This document shows, piece by piece, positions 31,412-44,144 of a stretch of 64,000 nucleotides of DNA; positions within the stretch are counted from its first letter, which is position 1, and each line of letters starts with the position of its first letter. The position numbers and the translations under genes are program-made. The notes beneath the pieces are model-generated. The model was not told the DNA's origin. It worked only from the letters and a program-made list of their open reading frames with translations, and did not search any database. Origin of the DNA: Piezodorus guildinii (taxonomy: Eukaryota > Arthropoda > Insecta > Hemiptera > Pentatomidae); the NCBI GenBank assembly GCA_023052935.1, contig CM041297.1:53735917-53799916 (forward strand), read 5' to 3'.

Positions 31412-32045
31412 TTTTACATTCACTTACTATATATAGTAAGGAAAAGTATTGCGATCGTGAAAATTTTCGAATTCCAGTTTTCAACGGAAATACACGTTTT
31501 AGGGTCCCTCGAGTCCAAATAACCAAGTCCCGCAAAAAGGTCTGTGTGCGCGCGGGTGTGTGTGTGGTAGCTCCCGGGCGGAAACTAAAAGTCCTATGAA
31601 GCTGAAATTTCATATTTAGGACAAATAACCCGAGACGTAACAAAACCTTTTTCATCAAAATGAGCTTACCAGAAGAGAAACTTTATACCATGCATTTTGC
31701 ACCTTTTTTCGATTTTCTCGAAAACGGTTCAGACGATTTTGATTAAACTCGCTATATCGATGTAAAACTTAATAGGCTTTAATATAATGTAGTTTAAATG
31801 GTCTGACAGGGCTTAAATGCAGATATTTTATTTTTTTTTTCCTGTGAAGTACCTTTAATTCTGTAGATTCTATAAAAATAACCATATTATCTTGTTAGTA
31901 TTGATAAATAAGAGCTAAATATGCATGTTGAGCGAATTTGAAAAACAACTAAAGGAGAAAACTGAAAAAAAATATATTTTTAACGCAATTTTTATTTTTG
32001 ATCATAAGAACAGTAACATGTATGATATACCGTTGGAAAGCTTGA
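31412..32045 (-). mobile_element. HINE-like element, partial
   Basis: The hairpin end is at 31418-31449 (ATTCACTTAC-loop-GTAAGG). The short core at 31543-31566 is an interrupted TG/GC tract. The body runs to 'ataccgttggaaagcttgag', where similarity ends. The insertion lies in a T-run of the preceding HINE fragment. Confidence 0.75.
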
Positions 32046-32370
32046 GATCAAGATCGGTGGATAAGAAAAGGTAAAGATTTGGTGATTGTGGGAGCAGACA
32101 AGCCTATTTCTATTCACCTACTAACAGCACGAACTGGGTGCCAATGTTATGTTCCACTTCTTGGGAATTTGCCCTAATTAATTCTCAATAACATTAATGT
32201 TTTTTTCTTTTGTTGAATTATTTTATTCCTGATTTCTTAATAATAACTTCAATATATTCTTTGTTTAAATGTAAATACTGTAAAATATTGGATTCGTAGA
32301 GCTTTTCAATATTTCACTTTGATCCTCTCTGTGTTTATAAAATCATATTTAGTAGGTCAATAATGATTAT

Positions 32371-32376
<6 letters not shown>

Positions 32377-32403
<27 letters not shown>
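32377..32403. repeat. Poly-A run
   Basis: About 27 A residues, followed by 'caaaaaaaaac' and a HINE 5' fragment. Confidence 0.9.
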
Positions 32404-32404
<1 letters not shown>

Positions 32405-32495
32405 CAAAAAAAAACACGACATTCATTTTCCTCCATTTTTAAAATCCATTAAAGAATTTTCAAATACAGTTAGAGATAAAAATGAGTGAAACCAT
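32405..32495 (+). mobile_element. HINE-like 5' fragment
   Basis: 'acacgacattcattttcctcc' and 'aaatacagttagagataaa' match the start of the family. It lacks everything after 'atgagtgaaaccatt'. Confidence 0.6.
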
Positions 32496-32496
32496 T

Positions 32497-33062
32497 CTTG
32501 TAAAGTTCTGCAGTTTAGAATTGTAGAGTCGCTTAAAAGGTGCAGAAATTACATTAATTTGCACAGCTCTTTCTCACATGATGCACGAACTTGTCGCTGA
32601 ACAACGTATCATTTAGCTGGAACTGCGAAAAAACTTCGGATTTCCGTGTTAGACAGCTTATACAATAATATCCTTGACGAAATTTAAGGACAAACTAAAG
32701 AAAGAAAAATAATGATAGTGTATAATATGAAACGTTCTCTGTCTTTATCTAATTGATAATTGAGGACGTTGAGTTCCAAAAGGTTCTATATCCGGATCAG
32801 AAAATTTTACAGGAAGCTCGAAAATCTCTCATTACCCTATTAATAAACCAGCTAATTTGATTCCTTTCGCATCAAAACCTAGAATTATTTTTTTACTATA
32901 TTAATGGAACCATATTAAAGAAGTGTAGTGAAATGTTTTAATATGATTTGGAACAAAACTAAATGTGTAATTAATACCGTTAGAAAATAATTTTACTTCT
33001 AAATCCCCTTTTTAAAGGAGTTGAGTGTTCATGAGATTTAAATAAAACTAAATGATGAGAAT
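32497..33062. repeat. Inverted duplicate segment with MITE-1 (copy 2)
   Basis: The first part (32497-32740) is the reverse complement of 40500-40742, including 'gcacgaacttgtcgctgaac'. A MITE-1 copy follows from 32753 (TAATTGAGGACGTTG). Its far end is missing where a HINE begins near 33073. At 40086-40742 the same two components lie in the same relative order on the opposite strand. Confidence 0.75.
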
Positions 33063-33072
33063 ACGGTTCTGT

Positions 33073-33905
33073 AAAAAAAAATCTGGTGGGGGCAACACAC
33101 GACTTTCACTTACCTCGACTGTTAAGATCAATTTAAAAACTATTAAATACACTTCAATTTGAAAAATATTCAAAGTTGATTTTAATAAAACATTTATTCA
33201 TTTTCGTTGGAAGCATATGATTTAGATAAAATAATATAACTATATTAAATTGTTAATTAGTAATAAGTTTATTCCCCGTTCGTCACTGTATATTACTTTT
33301 TACAACTCTATGTATGAGATAATATTTTTTCTAAAATCTTTCTCTTTCCAACGGTATATTATACGTCTACATTACTGTTCTTATGTTCAAAAAACCCAAA
33401 ATTACGTTAAAAAATAGTTTAGCTCTTGTATCCTTTCGTTGGTCATCAAATTCGCGCAACTTGTATATTAAGCCGTCCTTCATCAATGACATTAAGTTGA
33501 TATGGTTAATCTTTTGGAATCTGTTAAAATTTAAAATATCCGCATTTAAGCCCTGTCAGACTATTTCAATCAGAATAAAACCTACATGATATTAAAGCCC
33601 ATTAAAGATTTACATCCATCCATATAGCTAGTTTAATCAAATTCGTTAGAGCCTTTTGATTTTGATGACAATTTTTTTGTAGCATCTTGGGTGTATAGTG
33701 ATCTTAAATATAAAATTTCAGTTTGATAGGACTTTTGGTTTTAGCGCGGAAGTTACCACACACTGACATAGACCGACCATTTTGCGGGACTTGGTAATTT
33801 GGACTCAGGAGACCCTAAAACGTGTATTTCCGTTGAAAACTGGAATTCAAAAATTTTTGCGATCGCATACTTTTCCTTACTATATATTTCATATATATAC
33901 TACAT
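33073..33905 (+). mobile_element. HINE-like element
   Basis: It starts AATCTGGTGGGGGCAACACA with ACTTTCACTTAC at 33102-33113. The body follows the family, including 'cggtatattatacgtctaca' and 'aagccctgtcagactatttc'. The 3' hairpin is degraded (33871-33905), with the last GTGAAAGT lost. The TG core is reduced to CACACACTGACA. Confidence 0.8.
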
Positions 33906-33919
33906 ATGATACGGGTTCT

Positions 33920-35500
33920 TGAAATGTAAACTTTAAATTTTGAGAGGGAGGATATATTTTTTTTTTGGTCGAACAAAGGTTCATTATGGAAAATAATAAA
34001 CCAAAACTAACGTTTTGGCTACATTTTTTTTTTCCAAAGAATTCTTATGGATTTTTCCATTATTGGCTTTGAAGGTTAACATAGGCCATGAAAAAGACAA
34101 ATCGACCAGTTCTGATAAATCAGTCGAATGACAAAACTAGCATAGATTAACCTTGAATTTTTGGAGTGACGTTGCTGAAAGACAAATGAATCAACAAGGT
34201 TTTCTAGGAGATAAAAATGAAAAAACAAAAACTGTGAATAGAGAAAAAAATCATAGGTTAAGAAGCTAGTTCACAACTTCCTGAAAAAATGTACTTGGTC
34301 ACATTCCGTATATGGTCGTACATTAATAAACGTTGAACTGATCGTGTGTAAATCACGTCTTAAATATTATCGGAACAAGTTCATTACAAACATTCATTTG
34401 AAAGAACATGGTTTGAACCGCGTTTATCTATAATTCAATAGGTGTAACTTGTGAGTGGTTCCAAACGTGATTAGTTGTAGCAACACTTCAGCCCCATTCA
34501 TATGCAGGCAGATGGTAAGTGAGTATAAGAGAGAAGATGTACACTATACAACATATCAATGAAGTGTTTCATTTGCTTCGAAAAAAAAAAAAACCTTTAG
34601 TCTTATGAATACTGAAAAAAAAAACTAACCCGATCGACTCTTCGCCAAATTAGGTATCCTAAGGGAGAGAAAAATAACATTAAACATTAACAGAATCTCT
34701 CATCAGAAATGCAAAACTTCTACAAATGTAAATTACCAACAAAACAAAAAAATAATAATGAAAATCGGATTAGTTCAAGGAGAGATGGGCGTTTTGAATT
34801 TCGAAGCCATCATTAAAAAATGATTCTTCTGTATGCGTAGCGTATGTATGCCTTACGCAGCTTGGTAATAGGAGCTTGGTAATCCAAAATTTAAGATAAA
34901 TGCTTACAGGCTGTGTCTATCAGTAAGGGACAGGAACAGGTCCAGCAACTTTTTTTTTTCTAAAGGGGGGAGTGATGAAGGGAAATTTTTTTGGAAGGGA
35001 AAGAGAGTGGTTTTAAGGTTCTTACCAAATCCGAAAAATCTTAACATGCCGAGTGATCGTAAAGGCATTAGCAATTGTTTATATTTGGAAACGTTTTAAA
35101 TTAGCTTTTATTATCATAAGCGTAGGCTAGAGGGAGCATACTGGAAAAAAGGAAAATATTAAAAAATTAAAATGAGGTATTAGGATAATGAGGTAACGAT
35201 TAGAAACTACGTTTACTTCCAACGCACTTGAATTTTCAAATTTATACGTATACAGAAAAAATCTAATATTTTTCAACCTACCTAGGCGTCTCTCTGATTT
35301 TGAATCTATTCGGTCCCCACCCCAGCGAAAATCCTGCGTATGTCCTTGACAATTATTTTTTTTTTTTCTTAATAAGTGGTTCTTATGAGGAAGAATATAA
35401 TTCCTATTGCTTCCCTTCTGTAGATCAGTTACTGATCAGCAATAGAAATAAAAATCGATGAGTAATAATTTAGTGAATGAAAAACGTGACGTTTTGGCTA
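33920..35500. other. Mostly unassigned; short shared repeat at start
   Basis: 33935-34035 ('attatggaaaataataaacc', 'aacgttttggctacattttt') resembles parts of 1400-1490 and 39205-39290. The end of this tract recurs at 35488-35507, right at the HINE insertion point. The rest has no supported gene. Confidence 0.45.
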
Positions 35501-35503
35501 CAT

Positions 35504-35631
35504 TTTTACTTTCACTTACTATATATAGTAAGGGGAAGTGTTGCGATCGTGAAAATTTTCGAATTCCAGTTTTCAACGGAAATACACGTTTTAGGGTCCC
35601 CTGAGTCCAAATAAACAAGTCCCGGAAAAAG

Positions 35632-35693
<62 letters not shown>

Positions 35694-36445
35694 TAACTCC
35701 CGGGCGGAAACGGTAAGTCCTATGAAACTGAAATTTCATATTTAAGACAACTATACGCCCGAGACGTGACAAAACTTTTTTCATCAAAATGAGCTTACCA
35801 GAAGAGGCACTTTATACCATGCATTTTTCACCTTTTTTCGATTTTCTCGAAAACGGTTCCGACGATTTTGATTAAACTCGCTATATCGATGTAAAATTTA
35901 TGGGCTTTAATATCATGAAGGTTTTATTTGGAATAAAAATGGTCTGACAGGGCTTAAGTGCCGATATTTTAAATTTTCTTCCCTAAAGTACCTTTAATTT
36001 TGTAGATTCAATAATAATAACTAGATTATCTTGTTAACGCTGATGAAAAACAGGTAAATATATAAATTGAATAAATTCGATACCCAACTAAAGGAGAAAA
36101 CAAAAAAAATATTTTTTTAATGCAATTTTTCGTTTTTGAACATAAGCAGCAGTAATATACATGTATGATATACCGTTGGAAAGCTAAAGATTTTAGAAAA
36201 ATTCATCTCATGCACAAGATTTTAAAAGTTAATAGAGAGTGATGAAAGAACATAAAACTAACTGATTATTTTAGATAATAATATAATAGATTTTTTAATA
36301 AAACACGTGTTTCTATAAAATTTAATTTGAATTAATTCCTTAATAGTTTCACGTATTTTTATCTCTAACTGTATTTGAAAATTCTTTCATTGATTTTAAA
36401 AATCGGAGGTAAGTGAAAAGTCGTGTGTTGCCGCACCAGATTTTT
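35504..36445 (-). mobile_element. HINE-like element, complete copy
   Basis: Hairpin at 35508-35539 (ACTTTCACTTAC, loop, GTAAGGGGAAGT). (TG)29 core at 35635-35692. Full body and far end at 36404-36445 (GTAAGTGAAAAGTCGTGTG, then GCACCAGAT). It inserted into the T-run of 'ttttggctacattttt', whose uninterrupted form is at 34010-34030. Confidence 0.85.
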
Positions 36446-37250
36446 TTGTTTTGGGTTAACGCTTTTTCGATACGCTCTCGATTCTCAATAATGCCTGTTG
36501 GTGTTAACATTTTGATGACGGTTCCAGTAAGAAATTAAGAGGAGAATATGTTTTTTAATATAACATTTGTCGCTAGGGCCTATAGTTTGCAGATTTGACT
36601 GAAAAAAAAATTACCAATGAACCAATGACTTAATTTATATAGATGATTATAAATAAATTTGATACGCCCACGATTAGCACTGATGATGACCCACAATGGA
36701 GGTCTAAACGTAGGCAAATAATAAGTAGTTGAAACTATTTAATTGTTTCATTTAATGACCGCCACCCGGACTAATTCCTTCCCGTAATTCTCGAACGGTC
36801 AACTAATTATTGTATATATATGTATTGGAAAAAATAAATTTGATTCTGTTAAATTATGAATTAATAAATTCTGTTCTGAACCAATCAAAATATTTATTAT
36901 TTAGTTATTGTTTATTTGTAAATTCCTTTTGAACAATAAAAGAGATAAGAAAAAAAATTGATTAGTAGATTATTTTTTTATTTCTTAACCTTCTATCTTA
37001 TACTTCATCAGACAGCCAGTCCGTCCGAAACTCAATTTCTCCTTCACAGGGAAAAGGATAAATTATAGAGAGACATAACCATGATTTATTTTTTTTTCAA
37101 GTCAAACAAGAATATTAATATCCAAATTTTTAACATATGAAGTCGCAAAAGAAAACTGAAAGGAACAATTTTAACGTATTAATAAGTGTAAGGTATGACT
37201 CAGGTAGTAACTCATAGTTTGAATGAGTGTTTGTTGCACTGTAGTACACT
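36446..37250. other. No gene; one hammerhead-like motif
   Basis: No coding sequence recognised. CTGATGATGACC (36680-36691) followed by GGTCTAAACGTAGG (36702-36715) resembles the signature at 63042-63068; see findings. Confidence 0.4.
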
Positions 37251-37254
37251 ACAC

Positions 37255-38085
37255 TTAGGGGTCAAAACATGTGATGGAAAAATCATTCTAATTCCTGAAT
37301 TTTTTTAGATATCAAATCAAAACAAAAATTACTAATAGCATAAGGACATGCTTTATATTTTTAGTCCCCCACAACTCATTAAATAAATAGTGAAGAAATT
37401 GTTTAAAAAATTCTCGAAAATAAACAAAAAGCGAGATTTTTAACGAGATAAAAGTACATAAAAGAAAGAGACCCACTTTTAATTATTTTTTCTTATATAG
37501 CTTAGTCCTAGTCCTACTTGCTGTAAAAATTTCGATCTTGAGAACATCGTCCTTTTTTTGTTTTATGAATTTTTTAAAATTCAAAAATTAATTTTACACG
37601 GAAATATCTCAAAAGGGACTGAGTGAAAAATTATGAAACTAATACAGATTACCTATCTATACGAGGTGTTTAAGTGATATAAATTTGGTCTTTGAGACTA
37701 AGCTGGTTGCCTAAGTATGAAATTATGAAAAATGTAAAAATTAGGTAATACGTTGTGGGAACAAAAAAATACATGTCCTTATCTCATTTTTAGTTTTTAT
37801 TTTGATTTGATATCTAAAAAATTGCAGAAATTAGAAAGATGTTCCTAGCACATACTTTGCCGGCGGAGCTGACAAAACGGCTACACTATAAGTATTGTGA
37901 ATACTTTTTTTTTTATTTATGGTTTTATATTCACGAAAGGATATAGAATAACTGGTCAAAAAATCACAAAATTCAAAAATGTGGTGCGGCAAGGTGTGGA
38001 CGATTTCGAATGGACTGACCCTTAAACAAAAATTAATGCTCCAAAGCAGTGAAAGCATTTCATTCGATGATGTCACCACAGCGGA
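37255..38085. repeat. Repeat X relative arranged as an inverted repeat
   Basis: Arms at about 37262-37400 and 37735-37862 are inverted copies. They share 'agatatcaaatcaaaacaaa' on the left and 'ttttgatttgatatctaaaa' on the right, then 'ataaggacatg' / 'catgtccttat'. The outer part 37990-38030 ('gacgatttcgaatggac') matches 25470-25490. It may be a foldback or two head-to-head copies. Confidence 0.6.
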
Positions 38086-38089
38086 TTTT

Positions 38090-38640
38090 TTCTTTAATCA
38101 ATATGGCCTACACATTCCCGTTCTAGGATCTTTAACTTGTATTAAGTAATTTATGACTAGATTTAATATTTTTTTATTTTCGCCGTTATCTTATCCTAAA
38201 TACGGATACTTGTGATCCTATACAGAGGCAGGGTACTGGGCCCAAGGACGACAAACACGCTTGGCTCAGAGACCATAAATAAAATTCATGAGAAGAGCCG
38301 GACTCACATACTGCCTACTTAGCTCCCCTGACCCACATTCGGAACAAACTGCCTACGCCGTCCTAATGTTTGTTTACAAGCCCTTTGGGGGTAAAAATAG
38401 ATGTACCGCTAACAAGAGTGGAAGAAACAATTCCTTAGAGAACAATATTTACTACACATTCATTAATGGAGAGAGCATTTATAATAAACATGATCAATAT
38501 TTTCTTTAATTCATTTGTGGAAGAAGTAAAAAATATATTTCATTTTTTATTATCATATTGGGCTATACAACCCGAACTATGAAACATGGTTAATCCATAC
38601 CTAAAACCATTATTTACATATGAATATAATTTTGTTCTTA
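38090..38640. other. Unassigned stretch
   Basis: A GC-richer portion (38220-38420) is open on + (38288-38509), but I recognise no product. Confidence 0.35.
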
Positions 38641-38647
38641 ACCGAAA

Positions 38648-39300
38648 TCCAAAAAAAAGCTGCAGATTATTACACAATGGTTTAATTATTTCCAAATAAT
38701 TATATTAGGGTATAACTGTTTATGTACTGTTGATAGACAACTAACTAATATGAAAGGCAATAAGCATATAGTAATGTCATGGATTAAATAGTCTGCCGAA
38801 CGCTACTTTTTTCTCAATAAAATCGAAAGGATATTCAATAGAAATAATCTATCCTACTAATCCCAGCCTTGTACTTTAACGTTAGTACAATAACTCTGGA
38901 GGCATTAAATTATCAAACAAAGCTTAATATCGATAATCATAGAATCATATCATAATTTCGAATTATTTTTATTGTAACTAATAATATCATTTTAAATGTT
39001 AGCTAATGGCGCCTAGCTAAAGCCTTAAAAAAAAGTGAATTATTCAAAGGATTATATCATATCACCACTGCTAATTTAAAAACGCTATATCTCTGCTAGT
39101 TAAACAATTTAATTTTTTTTTTTCACTTTGCCGAATTTAATTTAATTTAATTCTCTGTCAAATGGCACTAAAAGCAAATTTGGTATTTATTTATTAATAA
39201 GAAGAAACGGATTTTGAGGGGAGGGTAATTTTTTTATTTGTTGGTCTATTTCAAAGGTTCATTATTGAAAACAATAAACCAATAGCAAAATTAACGATAA
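38648..39300. repeat. Interspersed repeat C (copy 3), interrupted
   Basis: It matches 640-870 up to 'atgaaaggcaataa' (38762) and resumes at about 39040 ('ttattcaaaggattatatc'). The intervening 275 bp or so is foreign to the other copies and lacks a recognised identity. The last part (39170-39290) matches 870-910 and 1400-1470. Confidence 0.6.
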
Positions 39301-39481
39301 TAGGGTGTCCCATAAGGTTCTCTCTTTCTCTCTATTTATTATTTTTTTTTTAAAGCGAAATAAATAGACTATTTTGTTTTTTAAGGTTGGTTTGCTGAGT
39401 TATATATGAACCATTCTTCTACCATCTTTTAGGAAGACGTATTATGCTTTCTTTACAAAATTGTTAAGAGTTAATCGCAAA

Positions 39482-39800
39482 ACTTTTTTTTTTTTTTTTT
39501 CGGCGCAAGAGGCCTTGGATACCTTCGTTCTCGATGTTTTACGAAGATTACACATCGCGATTCCCGATGATACTTTATAGGGTAGGGTCATCATTATCCA
39601 CACCTAATTTTGTGAGTGGCAACCATTTGTTGGCTGACGAGTCTCACATACTGAAGGAGGTTGTGAGTGAATCCCCATTTAACTACATGCTTGAAAACTA
39701 GGATTCGAACTCACAATTGGCTTGGTAGACTAGCGAGTAGGGAGCGGGATGGTCGAGTGAATCGGAGCGTTGCTGTAAATGCGCGTTGCCCAGCAGGCTC
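39482..39800 (-). mobile_element. Possible tRNA-related SINE, poly(A) on - strand
   Basis: A T-run (39483-39500) is followed by GC-richer sequence. The - strand has a B-box-like GTGAGTTCGAATCCT near 39700-39714 and ends in poly(A). I found no good A box and no target duplication. It occurs once in the window. Confidence 0.4.
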
Positions 39801-39804
39801 CTCA

Positions 39805-40085
39805 AACTTATAAGTTGTATAAAAGTTATACAATGTTAGGATGATAATATAAAGTAGCATAAGGCGAAGCACCGATGATTTATTTACAGGTAAAACTGTA
39901 CTCAAACATACACATTTTCCGGACATGCGGGACAGAACCTTACAAATATCCTTAATAAATCAATTAAGCCCACTACCTAAGATTATCGACTGAAGAATTA
40001 TTATTGACTATAGATTGATCCGTTATTTATTATGAAGTGCATTTCATATTCTGAGTTGTGAGCCCTCTGAATGACCCGGTAGACG
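39805..40085. other. Unassigned stretch
   Basis: No gene or repeat recognised. Confidence 0.4.
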
Positions 40086-40484
40086 ATTGAGACGTGATTT
40101 CCAAAAGGTATTGAAGAGCATTTTTCACGAAATCGATTTTTTTAACCTTGCAACTGTATTCTCATCATTTATTTTTATTAAATTCTTCTATTTGATTTTA
40201 TCTCATGAACACTCAACTCCTTTAAAAACGGTATTTAGAAGTAAAATTATTTTAAAAAGGTACTAAACTAAGTTTCGTTCCAAATTATACTAAAACATTT
40301 TATTTCACAACTTTAATATGGTTCCATTAATATAGTAAAAACATAATTCTAGGTTTTCATGCGAAAGGAATCAAATTAGCTGGTTTATTAATAGGGTAAT
40401 GAGAGATTTTCGCACTTCCTCTAAAGTTTTCTGAAGTGGATGTAGTACCTTTTGAAAATCTACGTCCCCAACTATCCATAGATA
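40086..40484. mobile_element. MITE-1 (copy 3)
   Basis: The left TIR ATTGAGACGTGATTTCC with AAAAGGTA and the right TIR TACCTTTTGAAAATCTACG are more mutated than in copy 1. The internal sequence aligns over its length ('gagagattttcgc', 'ttccaaattatactaaaaca'). Confidence 0.8.
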
Positions 40485-40742
40485 AAGACAAAGAAATCGT
40501 TATTATTCTATACTCGTACCCTATAAATCTTTTCCTATCTTTAGTTAGTCCTTAAATTTCATCAACGATATTATTGTTTAAGCTGTCTAACACGGAAAAC
40601 CGAAGTTTTTTCGCAGCTCCAGCTAAATGATACGTTGTTCAGCGACAAGTTCGTGCATCATGTGAGAAAGAGCTGTGCAAATGAATGTAATTTCAGCATC
40701 TTTTATGCGACCCAACAATTCTAAACTGCAGAACTTTATCAT
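40485..40742. repeat. Inverted partner of 32497-32740
   Basis: Reverse complement of the segment at 32497-32740, with 'gttcagcgacaagttcgtgc' shared. Together with MITE-1 it forms a 650-bp duplicated block. No coding potential. Confidence 0.75.
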
Positions 40743-40744
40743 AT

Positions 40745-41435
40745 GAGTTTCTTTTTTTTTTTTTTAACAAAAAACAGGAATTTATCTAGGAATACAGCAT
40801 ACGTTTTTTTGTTCAAAAGTAAAACAGGTTTATCGGATTGCTCACATCTTTTGTGCTAGAATAGGGTGCTTCCCCTCAGCTTCAAGACCGGTCAGTCAAT
40901 GCCAATTTAGTAATACATATACACACTGTGTTTAAAAAGGTGTTTAACCCAGGGATTGATAAAATTGAATTAGTTAGAGCAAAAATGAATTATGATTTCT
41001 TACAAACAATAACATACCCTGACCAATAATAAAGAATATCATATCCAGGAAAACACAGACATTTCAAAGAGTGTCGTCAGAGGACGAACTTACGAAACGT
41101 GGTACAAGGTCTGGGAAATAAAAAAGGAACCTGGCCAATCTTTGAGAATATAATGCACGTGTAACCTTAGATTTATGTTATCATTACCTCCGCTCTGCTT
41201 TTAGATTGACTGCTAAAACAAGTTATTAACACTTGTTCAACTTTAATAGCTTAAAAGAGTATAATGATAGAAAATTGATCTAAATACTTTCGGTCAAGTA
41301 TATAAAATTGTTTAATACTATTTCAACGATTACTTCCTTATATCGACCAGTAATCTTGTTTATAATGCGACGTATGGGTATTTTATGAAATTATTTAAAT
41401 ACATTTAGGTTTTAATACAATCATGATATATTTAA
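40745..41435. other. Unassigned stretch
   Basis: A poly-T run lies near 40750-40764. No gene recognised. Confidence 0.4.
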
Positions 41436-41439
41436 AAAA

Positions 41440-42070
41440 ACCTACACACGACTTTCACTTACCTCGACTGTTAAAATCAATTTAAAAACTATTAAATATA
41501 ATTCAATGTAAAAAAATATTTTGTTTGATTTTTATAAAACGTGTATTCATACATTTTGGTTCATTTAGCCGTACGTTATCAATGTTATTAAGACGATAAG
41601 GTTAATTTTTTTTAATGTACAAAATTAAAGTTAATTTAGAGAAAGGAAATTTAAAATATCGCCATTTAAGCCCTGTCAGACTATTTCAATCAGAATGAAA
41701 CCTACATGATATTAAAGCCGATTAAATTTTGCATCCATATAGCAGTGTTAATCAAAATCGTTGAGATAATCGTAAAAAGGTGCAAAATGCATGGTATAAA
41801 GTGGCTCTTCTGGCTATTCGATTTTGATGATAATGTTCCGTATACTCGGGCCTATGGTTGTCTTAAATATGAAATTTCATTTTCGTATGGCTTTCAGTTA
41901 TTGCGCTAGACTTACCACATACGGACACACCGACCTTTTTGCGGGAGTTGATCATTTGAAAGAGGGGACCTTAAAACGTATATTTCCGTTGAAAACTGGA
42001 ATTCGATAATTTTCACAATCGCAATACTTTCCCTTACTATATATTTCATAAATAGGTAAGTGAAAGTAAT
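41440..42070 (+). mobile_element. HINE-like element, internally deleted
   Basis: It starts with ACACACGACTTTCACTTACC (41443-41462) and ends with a hairpin closing GTAAGTGAAAGT (42056-42067). It lacks about 250 bp after the 5' end relative to 46040-46937. Confidence 0.78.
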
Positions 42071-42275
42071 AGGCTCAAACACAATTTATAATAAATCCTT
42101 TAAAAGTAAGTACTTTTTCTAAAATAAGGAACTTTACAATTAATATCTAATTTTGACTTAGAAATTAATTTAACATAACAACATCAAAACATTTTTGTAA
42201 AACGGAAGTACCATTTTAACTGATTTTTGTTTTGAGATCATTCAATATACTTGTCAATATAATATCTTCTCTAAT

Positions 42276-42641
42276 TGAGATGTTGATTTCCAAAAGGTAC
42301 TAAAGGACATTTTTTATAAAATTGATTTTTTTACATATTTGTTTTCTCATCACTTAAATGAATCTAAATCTCCTATTTGATTTTATCTAATATACACCCA
42401 AGCCCTTTATAAACGCAATTTAGAAATATAATTATTTTCTAAAGGAATTAATTACACATTTAATTTCGTTCCAAATTATACGAAAACATCTTATTTCATA
42501 TCTTTAATATGAAACAATTCTGGATTTTAATGAGGAAATAAGCAAATTAGCTAATTTAATAATATAATAATTAGTGATTTTCTCGTCTCCTGTAAAATTT
42601 TCTAAAGTGGATATAGTACCTTTTGAAAATCAACGTCTCAA
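42276..42641. mobile_element. MITE-1 (copy 4), TA flanks
   Basis: The left end TA-ATTGAGATGTTGATTTCC and right end AAATCAACGTCTCAAT-TA show the cleanest boundaries, with a TA on each side. Length about 365 bp. Confidence 0.85.
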
Positions 42642-42644
42642 TTA

Positions 42645-44140
42645 TCAAAATTTCTTATTGAAAACTTCTTATTAAACACCCTTATAATTCTTAACTAAAT
42701 AAAGTTAAATTATGAGAACTCAAGTCAATTAGTTAATACACGTTATACTTTGGTTTTCCCAACACAAAAATGATTACTAATAAGGATATATATTATGAAC
42801 AGCTTCATTAAATAAAAAGAAAAGGTCTTGTAAGCAAACACGTGCTTGTTATGTTATTTACATATATTTTCAGTTGTTTTTTCTTAATCATTTATATTAT
42901 TTTAGGAATATGTATTCATATTTATTTTATGTGCATCTAAAGTTTTTCTTTGGAAATACCACAGTTTTCTCATTATGATAATTATATTTTAAATGACAGA
43001 GTAAAAGTATTTAGAAAACGAGGAAACGATTTCCCTACATTTACTCGCAAATAGTGAAAATTCTTGTGCGAATGGGGAGTTCCCAAAACTTAAATATATT
43101 CCAGGTAAAAGCTTTTAATGTAATTTATCTCTAAAATAGATTTTTTTAAATTCATCATATGGAAAATTGAAAATGGAGAAGGGAGAAACGATACCTAAAG
43201 CTCGCGTATATTTCTGTAACTTCAACACTATTTATACAATTTGTCAACCATTTATTTCTATTTTGCAGAATTGTAGGGGGAGTAAATGGGTGGATAGGTG
43301 GAAGAAAAAAGTCAAGACCTTTAAAAGCCACTTCTCTTTTGACATCATCTCAATTCACACAAAAAGTTTCAACCCTTTTAACTCAATTCGGGGCTCTAGA
43401 CACCTACCTACCACATATCTACCTAAATATAAATACGTCGAAGACACATAAATAATATATAAACAAATATCACTTCAAATCACATCTAATGAAGTTAGAT
43501 TTCAATATCTAATTAAATAAAACTTATATAACCACCCACTCTTTTCGATGAACTTAAATAGTCTCGTAAAGCGAATTTTTAACATGTTATTTTCAGAAAA
43601 AATACTAAGAGAAGAAGAATCTAAGAAACAGTCTATTATTTGGGTTTATTTAAATAATACCTTATTAAATATTACTAATGTTTTAATCTTTAATTAGTAA
43701 TGTATAACTTTTACGGTTTTACATATAAAAAATCATCATTTTGTTTTAAAAAAATAAGACCGAAACGGAACGTATAAAAAATTAAAAATATTATTTTCTG
43801 TTATCATATTTTTTTTTCTTTTTAATTGCATTTAAAATAAAAATGCAATAATTAGGCAATATAACAAATATTTTATCCGTATAAGATATCGTTAAATACG
43901 AGCAATATAATTTGTAAATAATAAAAGTAATTATATAAATACATGAAATCTATTGAAATCATTCCTTCCTATATGGGAACGCATATTTATATTAGGTATT
44001 TGGGAATTAGTTAATTACAAAATTGGACTAACATTGTGAATTAATTAATCATAAATCAAAATGTAAAAAAAATTGTATTAGCTTATATTTAATTTAGTTC
44101 CAGCCATCCAGCATGCTTTGTACCATTTAACAAAGCCAAC
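42645..44140. other. No gene recognised
   Basis: AT-rich. The + strand frame 43167-43451 is open for 94 codons and contains a CAG junction-like site, but its composition gives no recognisable product. Confidence 0.4.
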
Positions 44141-44144
44141 GTTT

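Noticed and set aside
43167..43451. 94-codon + strand frame as a host gene
   Set aside because: AT-driven composition, no domain, no supporting signals.
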